Assembly: GCA_027073875.1 (NCBI GenBank)
Contig: JALTEO010000305.1
Coordinates: forward strand, 1-6,445
Origin: Bacteroidales bacterium
GTDB lineage: Bacteria > Bacteroidota > Bacteroidia > Bacteroidales > JALTDM01
Direction: 5' to 3'
DNA: 6,445 nt
Made by a program: the position numbers and the translations under genes. The stretch's first letter is position 1; each line of letters starts with the position of its first letter. The notes under the pieces were generated by a model. The model was not told the DNA's origin and did no database searches. It worked only from the letters and a program-made list of their open reading frames with translations. Positions 1 to 6,256 of this stretch are shown here, in pieces.

Positions 1-41
1 ATTAATCGGGTTATTAGCTGTGGCGGTTTTGCCAAACAAAG
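1..41 (-). other. Window-edge stretch downstream of the 109-residue membrane protein gene; possible start of another gene
   Basis: No ATG or GTG start lies here on the minus strand and there is no convincing terminator. One frame stays open to the window edge from a TTG at 37-39, with a GGA at 45-47 five bases upstream, and would begin LFGKTATANNPIN. A second frame is also open from a TTG at 33-35. The short inverted repeat TGGC/GCCA at 21-34 has no T tract. The next gene of the operon could start here, but 13 codons cannot establish it. Confidence 0.15.
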
Positions 42-371
42 CTATCCAACAACCCGATGATCAGAAAATAAATTCACCAAAACAATAACAAGCGGCGTCA
101 AAAGCAGTAAGCCCATAAATAAGCCCAGAATGCAGTATTTCCAATCGCGTTTGGAATTGTGCTGAAATCCGTACCAAGTCCCATATTTTTGTTCGACTAA
201 AGGGTCAATAGCTTGCATGGATTCGTTTACAGCCTGTAACATCACCGTAGCCACAACTGCATAGAACACAGCCACCGGAGCCACCATATCAAATAATAGC
301 AAATTAATTAGTAGCGCCAGTCCATAGGCGATAAATGCCAATATGCCATGGCTTTTGTCGTAGTCTATCAT
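42..371 (-). CDS. Small multi-pass membrane protein of unknown function (109 aa)
   Basis: I do not recognise this family. The 109 residues show three likely membrane segments: about 8-28, about 30-47 and about 79-101 (a long leucine-rich stretch). Between the second and third is a polar segment of about 30 residues with NESMQ, IDPLVEQKYGTWYGF and HNSKRDWKY. The start ATG is preceded by GGAGAG about five bases upstream, a good ribosome binding site, and it overlaps the stop of the upstream membrane protein gene as ATGA. The two are therefore probably translationally coupled and may act as a pair in the host inner membrane. Placed after the tail genes, it could be a lysis, exclusion or host-envelope protein. 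No holin family signature is seen, so these are guesses. The gene is intact and ends in TAG. Membrane nature is fairly sure; role is unknown. Confidence 0.8.
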   Translation of the reverse strand: MIDYDKSHGILAFIAYGLALLINLLLFDMVAPVAVFYAVVATVMLQAVNESMQAIDPLVEQKYGTWYGFQHNSKRDWKYCILGLFMGLLLLTPLVIVLVNLFSDHRVVG

Positions 372-712
372 TGTCGCTCTCCGGCATTAAATGTATAGTT
401 GTAAAATACAAAGAATATCAAGAAGCCAATTCCCCCAAAGAATATGGCCAGTTGTGGACTTGGTACAAAAGCAAACAACATACCAAAATATGCCAAATGC
501 TCAAACCACTTCGTGGAATGCCAACCGTCCCAAATCATAGGCAAAAACCAAAACCGCTTTAAATTAGGTCGGCTATTCAATTTCCACCACTGGCCATGCC
601 ACCCGTCAAGTTTTGCAAATACCGAGTCCTCATACTTAAATAAAATCCTGTTGTTGGCCGCGTTCAATATCCAGCCCACACACCAAAGCAAAACCGCGAT
701 TAGAAATTGCAT
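368..712 (-). CDS. Tryptophan-rich small membrane protein with a duplicated DGWHxxxW motif (114 aa)
   Basis: Function is unknown. The 114-residue product has a hydrophobic N-terminus (about 2-17), a polar aromatic middle (about 18-71) and two hydrophobic segments (about 73-84 and 87-106). The middle carries DGWHGQWW at 36-43 and DGWHSTKW at 62-69, two copies of DGWHxxxW. In all there are nine tryptophans in 114 residues. The N-terminus looks like a membrane anchor rather than a cleaved signal peptide, since no clear cleavage site follows. The ATG at 710-712 has AAAGGG seven bases upstream (720-725). The gene's end overlaps the next membrane protein gene by ATGA, so the two likely form one transcript. 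It follows the 275-bp gap after the hub gene and may have its own promoter there. A family resemblance to other phage-borne membrane proteins with a DGWH motif is a weak recollection, not a demonstrated match. Confidence 0.8.
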   Translation of the reverse strand: MQFLIAVLLWCVGWILNAANNRILFKYEDSVFAKLDGWHGQWWKLNSRPNLKRFWFLPMIWDGWHSTKWFEHLAYFGMLFAFVPSPQLAIFFGGIGFLIFFVFYNYTFNAGERQ

Positions 713-732
713 CTTTAAACCCTTTCATGTTA

Positions 733-748
733 ATTATTATTATTATTA
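733..748. repeat. (ATT)5 trinucleotide tract
   Basis: Five perfect ATT units plus an A, reading AAT on the coding (minus) strand. It lies directly upstream of the ribosome binding site of the 114-residue membrane protein gene. It probably forms an unstructured AT-rich leader. It could vary in length by slippage. Confidence 0.75.
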
Positions 749-757
749 ATATATTCC

Positions 758-921
758 TAAATTCATTCTCAAACGAGTTACAAGTGTTTGTTTTTATTAG
801 ACTTACATAAGTAATGCTTTGCGTTTATACCAATACCAATAACTACATAACGTACTATATCCACACCAAAACCACAACTCCAATAAAAACAAATACATAG
901 CCCTGCATGAGAATGAATTTA
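758..921. repeat. Imperfect 164-bp inverted repeat filling the intergenic region
   Basis: The outer arms are perfect over 14 bp: TAAATTCATTCTCA at 758-771 and its reverse complement at 908-921. Inside them, TTTGTTTTTATT at 787-798 has its perfect reverse complement at 882-893. The spacers between outer and inner arms are 15 and 14 bases, so the two pairs are collinear and share one symmetry centre near 840 with a one-base indel. The spacers and centre are diverged. Possible readings are a decayed MITE-like insertion with about 12-bp terminal repeats bounded by TA, a pair of inverted regulatory sites, or a long RNA or cruciform stem. No transposase is present. The arms are certain; the interpretation is not. 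Confidence 0.75.
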
Positions 922-953
922 TAACGCTGTATTTTTGCGTATATGAAATTCAT
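855..953 (-). CDS. Possible 32-residue single-pass membrane peptide
   Basis: An ATG at 951-953 opens 32 codons ending in TAG at 855-857. Residues 1-12 are polar to basic (K7, R10, K12) and residues 13-32 are strongly hydrophobic, ending FIGVVVLVWI. This is the pattern of a small membrane protein with its N-terminus in the cytoplasm. It begins 34 bases after the hub gene stop, on the same strand. Against it, the nearest purine-rich sequence (GGA) is 11 bases from the ATG, which is too far to be a good ribosome site. The ORF also sits across two inverted repeats that may exist for structural reasons. AT-rich DNA can give hydrophobic short ORFs by chance. Confidence 0.3.
   Translation of the reverse strand: MNFIYAKIQRYKFILMQGYVFVFIGVVVLVWI
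913..953 (-). other. Bulged stem-loop just after the tail hub gene
   Basis: ATGAATTT (913-920) pairs with AAATTCAT (946-953), ATA (921-923) with TAT (942-944), and ACGC (924-927) with GCGT (937-940). This leaves single-base bulges at 941 and 945 and a nine-base loop at 928-936. The stem totals 15 bp. On the minus strand it starts 35 bases after the hub stop codon, but it is followed by TCTCATGC, not a U tract, so it is not a standard intrinsic terminator. It could be a processing or stability element. Its 913-920 arm is also part of the long inverted repeat, so the two structures compete. Confidence 0.5.
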
Positions 954-987
954 CAATACAAATATCCGAACGTTTAAAAATATCGCA

Positions 988-3267
988 TTAGCTCATCTCC
1001 AATGCCGTGATCTGAATTTGTGCAGGATGCAAATTAAATCTAAATCCGACAACGAGCCACTTTTGCGTGGTTACCGCACCTGAACTAACAATAGCATCAG
1101 ATAATGCATCATGCCTGATATTGATAACGTCTCCAAGCTCATGGCCAATGGCATTATAAAACGTTTTCAAAACTGCAACAAATACCTGCTTGAATCTAAG
1201 CAACGAAATCAATGTCGCAACTGCATTAGCGCTTGTGCTGTCGCCGATGTATCTGTTGTTTACGGTCAAGGTTTTGTCGCCGGTGCCGTTGTCTTTTGTT
1301 ACATACTTCGTGCTTGAGCCGTTGACGTAATAATAATTTATGCGAATGATGTCGTATTTGTTATTGTACGGTGTACGTTTTAGTTCAAAACTTTTTCTTA
1401 GTATGGGGTTGCCTTTATATTTCTGATCATTACCTGAAATCAAAGATGCACTAAAAATATCTTCGTATCCCGGCACAAGCGAACCCGATCCCGTAAATGT
1501 GACCGTACTACTATAAAAAAGCAGCGCCCAGGTCCCAGCCATATTATAGCTAATCGCAACGTTAAAGGCCTTCATAATATCGGCAAGCAAATCCTTCCAT
1601 TGCATCTGCTTCATTATGCTGGCCTTCACGACGATGCCGTTGGTGTTGCAATAACTATAAAAATTGTCGAACCCATCCGTGTTTATATTAGTTTGTCCGA
1701 ATTCGTCGCGTAAGATTGATTCGATCATATCCGCTGGATTCTCTATCAAGTCTCCAATAGTCTTCCGGCTATTCCATGTCCCCGAGTACTTGCGGCCTTT
1801 GCAACGCACATACACAAATTTGTCATCGGCGCTTATACCTTGTACTTCACCGGCGACGAGTATTTCTTTTACATGCACGTAGTCGCCAGTACTTCCACTC
1901 CATGAAATTTTTACTTCGACATCATTAATATCAGATTTTACCGTTAGCGACAACGTGATCTTCTTCCATTTATTTGAGTCTGGATTTCCAACTGATGTCG
2001 TGGTCCAGGTACCGCCGCTATCAACTGAATACTGTAGCGTATTGTCGCCAACGACATCTCCAAGTGCTATCCATAAATATGCCGTCGTTGATTGAATTAC
2101 ATTTTCACTTAACTGTGAAAAATCAAAAGTCTTTACATGCAATGTATCTTCGTCGCCATCAACAACTGCGTAGGTACTGCTTTTCCCATCGGCTGCATTT
2201 TGCCAGTACGTGACGACATTGCTTGAGCCTTGCTCTGTCGGCGGCTTAAATACCCATGTCTTGGAATTGTATAAATATGGCTTGGCATAACAACCACTGA
2301 TACTATTGCTGATGCCAAAATTTGTGATTTCACAGTGCACATACAAACCATCTCTGCGCACAAAAAAGAAAGCGCCATCTTGATCGAAATCCGTTGAAGT
2401 AGGCACGCTGTGCATCTCATGATCTGCGATCCACAGCAATCCCCAGTCACCAGTATCACCCGGAGCATAAATAAGCGGACACTCGGCCAGTTTACCGGCG
2501 TCGGCATCGTCAAAATACCGAACATCAGTCGCGTACAGAAAATCACCATATTGAAGTGGTTTCGTAACATTATCTCCTGCAGCAACGTAATCATAGCTAT
2601 CTGACAATAGATTCTGTGGATAATCGCCTGTAACTTGGTCTGTATTTTTTATAGTTACGCACATTACATCGTTTTGAACCGTATAATTACTTATTTTACC
2701 GGTATAAATGGTTAACAAATTATCGACATCGGTATCATTCGAATTTAATTTTATTTTTACAATAGCTGCACTACCGGTTAAATCAGGGCTACTGCCTAGC
2801 ATTTCACTGCGCAATGTGCCTTGGAAATCCAATAAATTTATGCTTAGGCTTGATACATTACTTAATGCCGCTAAGCTCGATAACACAGAATATGAAATTG
2901 AAGCCGAATCACCATGGCGAATTAAATCGTGATATATTCTAACATCAACAAGCCAATCATAATTAGATCCAGAACTCATCAAATCTTGTAAAGTCAATTG
3001 TGTTTCACTATCAACGGAGACAATAGTATTCCCAATCGAATTAATATAAATTGTATTTCCAGCTTCTACTCCCCATGTAATGAATGTAGCTGATGCCGAG
3101 GTAAAGGTAACTTCATCACTTGCAATAGCCCCATCACTTCCACTTGCGCTCGTAGTGAAATCGGTTGTAGCCACATAATAACTTAAATCAGTAAATTCAA
3201 TAAATAAAATAACATCATGGGCGACATAGTCTTTATAAGTAGATATTTCTGTTGGTAGGGTTAGCAT
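988..3267 (-). CDS. Phage tail hub / tail tip protein (759 aa)
   Basis: This large protein probably forms the hub at the distal end of the tail, below the tube, and holds the host-contact structures. No single family name can be given with certainty. Residues 1-37 begin the hub. Residues about 38-96 form a beta-rich insert containing FTSASATFITWGVEAGN and SVDSETQLTL, a pattern known from other phage structural proteins. The hub resumes at about 108-240, including YTGKISNYTV and PQNLLSDSYDY. Residues about 341-475 look like a beta-sandwich insert rich in T, S, D and W. After it come IENPADMIESILRDEFG (508-524), a motif typical of tail hub proteins, and a C-terminal part with GDVINIRHDAL (712-722). 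The start overlaps the upstream stop as TAATG, with AAGG seven bases before it. No peptidase or lysozyme motif was recognised. Position right after the tape measure and small tail genes supports the assignment. Confidence 0.75.
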   Translation of the reverse strand: MLTLPTEISTYKDYVAHDVILFIEFTDLSYYVATTDFTTSASGSDGAIASDEVTFTSASATFITWGVEAGNTIYINSIGNTIVSVDSETQLTLQDLMSSGSNYDWLVDVRIYHDLIRHGDSASISYSVLSSLAALSNVSSLSINLLDFQGTLRSEMLGSSPDLTGSAAIVKIKLNSNDTDVDNLLTIYTGKISNYTVQNDVMCVTIKNTDQVTGDYPQNLLSDSYDYVAAGDNVTKPLQYGDFLYATDVRYFDDADAGKLAECPLIYAPGDTGDWGLLWIADHEMHSVPTSTDFDQDGAFFFVRRDGLYVHCEITNFGISNSISGCYAKPYLYNSKTWVFKPPTEQGSSNVVTYWQNAADGKSSTYAVVDGDEDTLHVKTFDFSQLSENVIQSTTAYLWIALGDVVGDNTLQYSVDSGGTWTTTSVGNPDSNKWKKITLSLTVKSDINDVEVKISWSGSTGDYVHVKEILVAGEVQGISADDKFVYVRCKGRKYSGTWNSRKTIGDLIENPADMIESILRDEFGQTNINTDGFDNFYSYCNTNGIVVKASIMKQMQWKDLLADIMKAFNVAISYNMAGTWALLFYSSTVTFTGSGSLVPGYEDIFSASLISGNDQKYKGNPILRKSFELKRTPYNNKYDIIRINYYYVNGSSTKYVTKDNGTGDKTLTVNNRYIGDSTSANAVATLISLLRFKQVFVAVLKTFYNAIGHELGDVINIRHDALSDAIVSSGAVTTQKWLVVGFRFNLHPAQIQITALEMS

Positions 3268-3650
3268 TATTCGACCTTGAGTATTAATTTCACCGAGTAA
3301 CGGCCAGCTCCATCCACAGCCATTTTAAAATTATTCTGCCATAACCTAACCGTATAAGAAATCCCATTCTCATCAAGCATTGTAAAACTATTCATCGACC
3401 AATTTATGCTCGAATCATCAAACCAAGTTTTTAAGCCATTCACAGTGCCATCGTAATTATCTTTTGTTAGGTGCTTGAATGACAGTTCAAGATACTGGGC
3501 GTTGGAGCCATAATTCACAACTTTTGTATTATAACTTTCCGTTAGATAGCGCTCTTGGTTGATCTTTTGTTCTTGGGTTTGGTATGGCACAACTCGCCCG
3601 CGTTCAAGAGTCAGGTCCGACATGCCGGACTTTTTAAATACTATGCTCAT
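3267..3650 (-). CDS. Small tail protein, probably distal-tail-like (127 aa)
   Basis: The product is a soluble 127-residue protein with a predicted all-beta pattern of alternating hydrophobic residues and no membrane segment or signal peptide. Its layout matches small tail proteins next to the tape measure gene: an N-terminal SIVFKKSG strand, a central YLELSFKHLTKDNYDGTVNGL, then MLDENGISYTVRLW and a C-terminal YSVKLILKVE. Between tape measure and hub, phages commonly encode a protein of the lambda gpM or Dit type, which joins the tube end to the hub. It is much shorter than a full Dit, so it may represent only the N-terminal ring-forming domain. The start overlaps the tape measure stop as ATGA and has a strong GGAGG seven bases upstream (3658-3662). 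Tail role is likely; the exact family is inferred from position and pattern. Confidence 0.7.
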   Translation of the reverse strand: MSIVFKKSGMSDLTLERGRVVPYQTQEQKINQERYLTESYNTKVVNYGSNAQYLELSFKHLTKDNYDGTVNGLKTWFDDSSINWSMNSFTMLDENGISYTVRLWQNNFKMAVDGAGRYSVKLILKVE

Positions 3651-6256
3651 GTCTCGGCCTCCACTGGCTGGCCATTGACTGTTAGTTTTATAATGCTGTC
3701 ATTGATAACATTCGTAAAAGATTCTTTGAAGTCATCGCTCGCCACCAAATCGCTTACTCCCTGTGCATCAACTGCCGTGATATTGAGCTGTGGGGAAACC
3801 GTAATTGTCGTCGATTGATTTGAAGTAGGCCCGCCATAAAGAATTTGCTGGATTTGCGACTGATTCATACGCGCTTGTGCCGCCGGAATAATAACTTCAC
3901 CCGGGGTAAGCATTGCCGGGACGACATCCGTGCCAACCGGTTTAAAATCAATTGGCTGAACTTCGCCGCCACTTGCGTAAGGCTGTGCCGCAATAACACC
4001 AACTTCAACCGCTCCGGCTGCTGCAACGAGTCCAGCCAAAATTATATTTGGTAAGGCCTTTGTCACAGCCAATGCCGTGTTTGAAATTGCTTGAGCGATC
4101 TTTACCGGCTTCATGGCCCTCGCCGCTGCAATTTCTTGTTGCTGAGCTTTATCCCTGAGCATACTCACGGTGTTGTGATATTTGGTCTCGGCTTCAGCTA
4201 ACTTTTTATTGCCTTCTTCAGTTAGCTTACCACCAACCGTATATTTTGCTTTGATGGCTTTGACCGTGGCATTATAACTTTGTTGCTGAGCTTTAATATC
4301 ACGCTGTAAATTTGATTCAATATTTGCTCGTTGCATGTTGTAAAACTGCATAAAAACATTGGCTAAGGCATTCATATATTTTGTCGCATTTTCCATGGAC
4401 TGCACGCGCTTTTGCTGTTCAATCTTTGCAATAAAATCAGCCCAATACTGAGCTAGCTCCGCATTTTGCCGCCAATTCTTATCAATTGCAGCCAGTTTCT
4501 GTTCAAAAAATGCTTTTTGCAGTTCTAAACTACCTGAATAAACCTGTTGAGCAATCATCATACGTTGCTGTTGCCCGGCTTCGATAGTTGCCACTGTATC
4601 ATTTACATCTTGTTCGATTAGAGCTTTATCATTGCCAACATCTTCATCAGTCAGAATATGAAAATGTACATGTGGAAGATTTTTAGCTGTTTCAAGTGTT
4701 TCTTTGTACAGTAACGCGCGATAGCTTCTCATGCCGTTGTCTTTAATCACTGGTTTAATCGCGACATCAACTGTGGGATTTTCTTCAAGGCCAGGTACGA
4801 ATTCACCGAGAGTATGTGGCTTAGGTGCTTTTTCCCAATTGATTTTTAAATTAACAGCCGTAGAACTTGGAGCCATTGTCGCGAGATTGTTTTTCGTTTC
4901 ATCGGCGATAACATTTATCGCATCCATTTCCGAGTGGATGCCTTTTATTTGCTTTTTAAAGGCCTCGGCTCTACGCGCAGCTTCTTCAAATTTATCGGAT
5001 TCACCGGTAATACCTTGAATTGCTTTTGGGATTGCCCATACCGCAAGCCCAACTCCAATTGCTGCAAGCGCACTATACAAAAATCCTACAGGGCCTAAAG
5101 CCGCGGCAATAGCCCCACGCAGCAAAAATGCTGCTCCTATTACTGCATTAAAAGCAAGAACTGCTCGCTGCGCTGCTGGTTCAAGTTTATTAAATCGTTC
5201 AGCTACACTTGCCAGACCTTCAGCGATTGGCGCTAAAGCATCGCCAACTGAAATTTCCAACTTAGCAAATATTTCTTTCATACGTGCCATTCTAAAGGCA
5301 ATTCCATCTTTCATTTTTTTAAAGGCTTTATCAACAACACCAGATGTATTCCCCATTTCTTTTAAATTTTGTTGAAATTTGTTTGCCAATGTACTTACAA
5401 CGGGGAATACACCACGCATAGCTCTCATATTAGGGAAATAAGCTGATTTATCGGCTTCAGTAGCACCCTCTGTGATTTTCTTTAATGCCCCGTTTAAACC
5501 AAGAGTTTGCAACATTGCCTTTGCGCTTTCAAAATGGAGTTGATGAATACGCTCGGCAAGGGCTTTTGATGGGCTAAGGAGTTGCGTCATCGTCCCGACA
5601 ATTGCGGTGATGGCTTCGTCTGTGCTCTGCCCACCCGCTGTTAGCGTGGCCAACATCGCTGCAATTTCATCTAATCGTATGCCAAGCGTCGGTGCGATTG
5701 CAGTTGCCCTACCCATTGCCATCGACAACTCCGACATCGTCGTTACGCCTAATCGAACCGTGGTAAAAAGAATATCACTTACTTTCTGTGCATCTTTTGC
5801 GCTCATACTATAAGCATTTAAAATACTTACAAGGGTATGAGCAGTGCTTCCGACATCACTAACACCAGCAACAGCAAGTTTAGCAGATTGTCCGAGGACA
5901 ATTGCGCTTTTTGCGGCATCATTAAACCCCGCAGAAATAATATCGTAACGGGCTTTGGCCATGCGATCCATAGCCTGCCCGTATTTGATACTCATATCCT
6001 CAACTTCGGTACCAAGTTTTTTGACATCTTTCTCTGTGACATCGCCAAGCAATGTCGTGATCTCACGAATTTTTCTGTCAAAACCAGCATATTTGTTGAT
6101 AGCTATGACCGCACCAGCAGCAGCGGCAATGCCCATCAGCTTTAATTTAGCTGTAGCCTTTGAAACTTCAGCCTCAAGTTTTTTTGTTCTGGCCGACGCC
6201 TTATCAAACCCCGGCTTAGTGAAATCTTTTGATATTATTTTGACTATGACTGACAT
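3647..6256 (-). CDS. Phage tail tape measure protein, TP901 family (869 aa)
   Basis: This protein sets tail length, is packed inside the tail tube and is probably released during DNA entry. Residues about 1-40 are a helical start, with a small hydrophobic stretch at 41-53. Residues about 80-310 match the TP901-type tape measure core (AKARYDIISAGF, LFTTVRLGVTTMSELSMAMG, AAMLATLTAGGQSTDEA). A hydrophobic helix region follows at about 365-410, a long charged and glutamine-rich helical or coiled-coil stretch at about 550-715, and another hydrophobic segment at about 716-757. The C-terminal ASGGEV...GTDVVPAMLTPGEVII (761-790) is a hallmark of many tape measure proteins. At about 0.15 nm per residue, 869 residues suggest a tail near 130 nm if the protein is not cleaved. 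No lytic domain was seen. The ATG has GGGA five bases upstream and overlaps the preceding gene by 13 bases. Confidence 0.93.
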   Translation of the reverse strand: MSVIVKIISKDFTKPGFDKASARTKKLEAEVSKATAKLKLMGIAAAAGAVIAINKYAGFDRKIREITTLLGDVTEKDVKKLGTEVEDMSIKYGQAMDRMAKARYDIISAGFNDAAKSAIVLGQSAKLAVAGVSDVGSTAHTLVSILNAYSMSAKDAQKVSDILFTTVRLGVTTMSELSMAMGRATAIAPTLGIRLDEIAAMLATLTAGGQSTDEAITAIVGTMTQLLSPSKALAERIHQLHFESAKAMLQTLGLNGALKKITEGATEADKSAYFPNMRAMRGVFPVVSTLANKFQQNLKEMGNTSGVVDKAFKKMKDGIAFRMARMKEIFAKLEISVGDALAPIAEGLASVAERFNKLEPAAQRAVLAFNAVIGAAFLLRGAIAAALGPVGFLYSALAAIGVGLAVWAIPKAIQGITGESDKFEEAARRAEAFKKQIKGIHSEMDAINVIADETKNNLATMAPSSTAVNLKINWEKAPKPHTLGEFVPGLEENPTVDVAIKPVIKDNGMRSYRALLYKETLETAKNLPHVHFHILTDEDVGNDKALIEQDVNDTVATIEAGQQQRMMIAQQVYSGSLELQKAFFEQKLAAIDKNWRQNAELAQYWADFIAKIEQQKRVQSMENATKYMNALANVFMQFYNMQRANIESNLQRDIKAQQQSYNATVKAIKAKYTVGGKLTEEGNKKLAEAETKYHNTVSMLRDKAQQQEIAAARAMKPVKIAQAISNTALAVTKALPNIILAGLVAAAGAVEVGVIAAQPYASGGEVQPIDFKPVGTDVVPAMLTPGEVIIPAAQARMNQSQIQQILYGGPTSNQSTTITVSPQLNITAVDAQGVSDLVASDDFKESFTNVINDSIIKLTVNGQPVEAET

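Noticed and set aside
21..34. Short hairpin TGGC-GGTTTT-GCCA after the 109-residue gene, considered as a terminator.
   Set aside because: A 4-bp stem without a following T tract on the transcribed strand does not support termination.
444..749. Plus-strand open frames opposite the membrane-protein and tail genes.
   Set aside because: They mirror well-supported minus-strand genes, lack plausible protein composition and ribosome sites, and there is no other sign of plus-strand coding.
746..772. Possible minus-strand promoter with a TTGAGA -35-like box (767-772) before the 114-residue gene.
   Set aside because: The best -10-like sequence (TATTAA) is only 15 bases away and matches 4 of 6. The position is sensible but the evidence is too weak to list as a feature.
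801..812. Small perfect inverted repeat ACTTA-CA-TAAGT.
   Set aside because: A 5-bp stem with a 2-base loop is expected by chance and has no link to a gene.
828..840. Tandem direct repeat TACCAA TACCAA T at the centre of the long inverted repeat.
   Set aside because: Only two six-base units; too short to call iterons or binding sites.
854..883. Possible minus-strand promoter TTGGAG - 18 bases - TATAGT.
   Set aside because: The -10 is good (5 of 6) but the -35 matches only 3 of 6, and such pairs are common by chance in AT-rich DNA.
2133..2594. A 153-codon minus-strand frame inside the hub gene.
   Set aside because: It lies wholly within the hub gene in another frame. Its composition (many M, C, R and S residues) is typical of an out-of-frame shadow.
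6176..6190. An in-register A AAA AAA heptamer within the tape measure gene (codons about 24-27, T-K-K-L).
   Set aside because: The tape measure frame continues intact for over 840 codons and there is no known or visible reason for a slip here; lysine codons in AT-rich DNA explain it.
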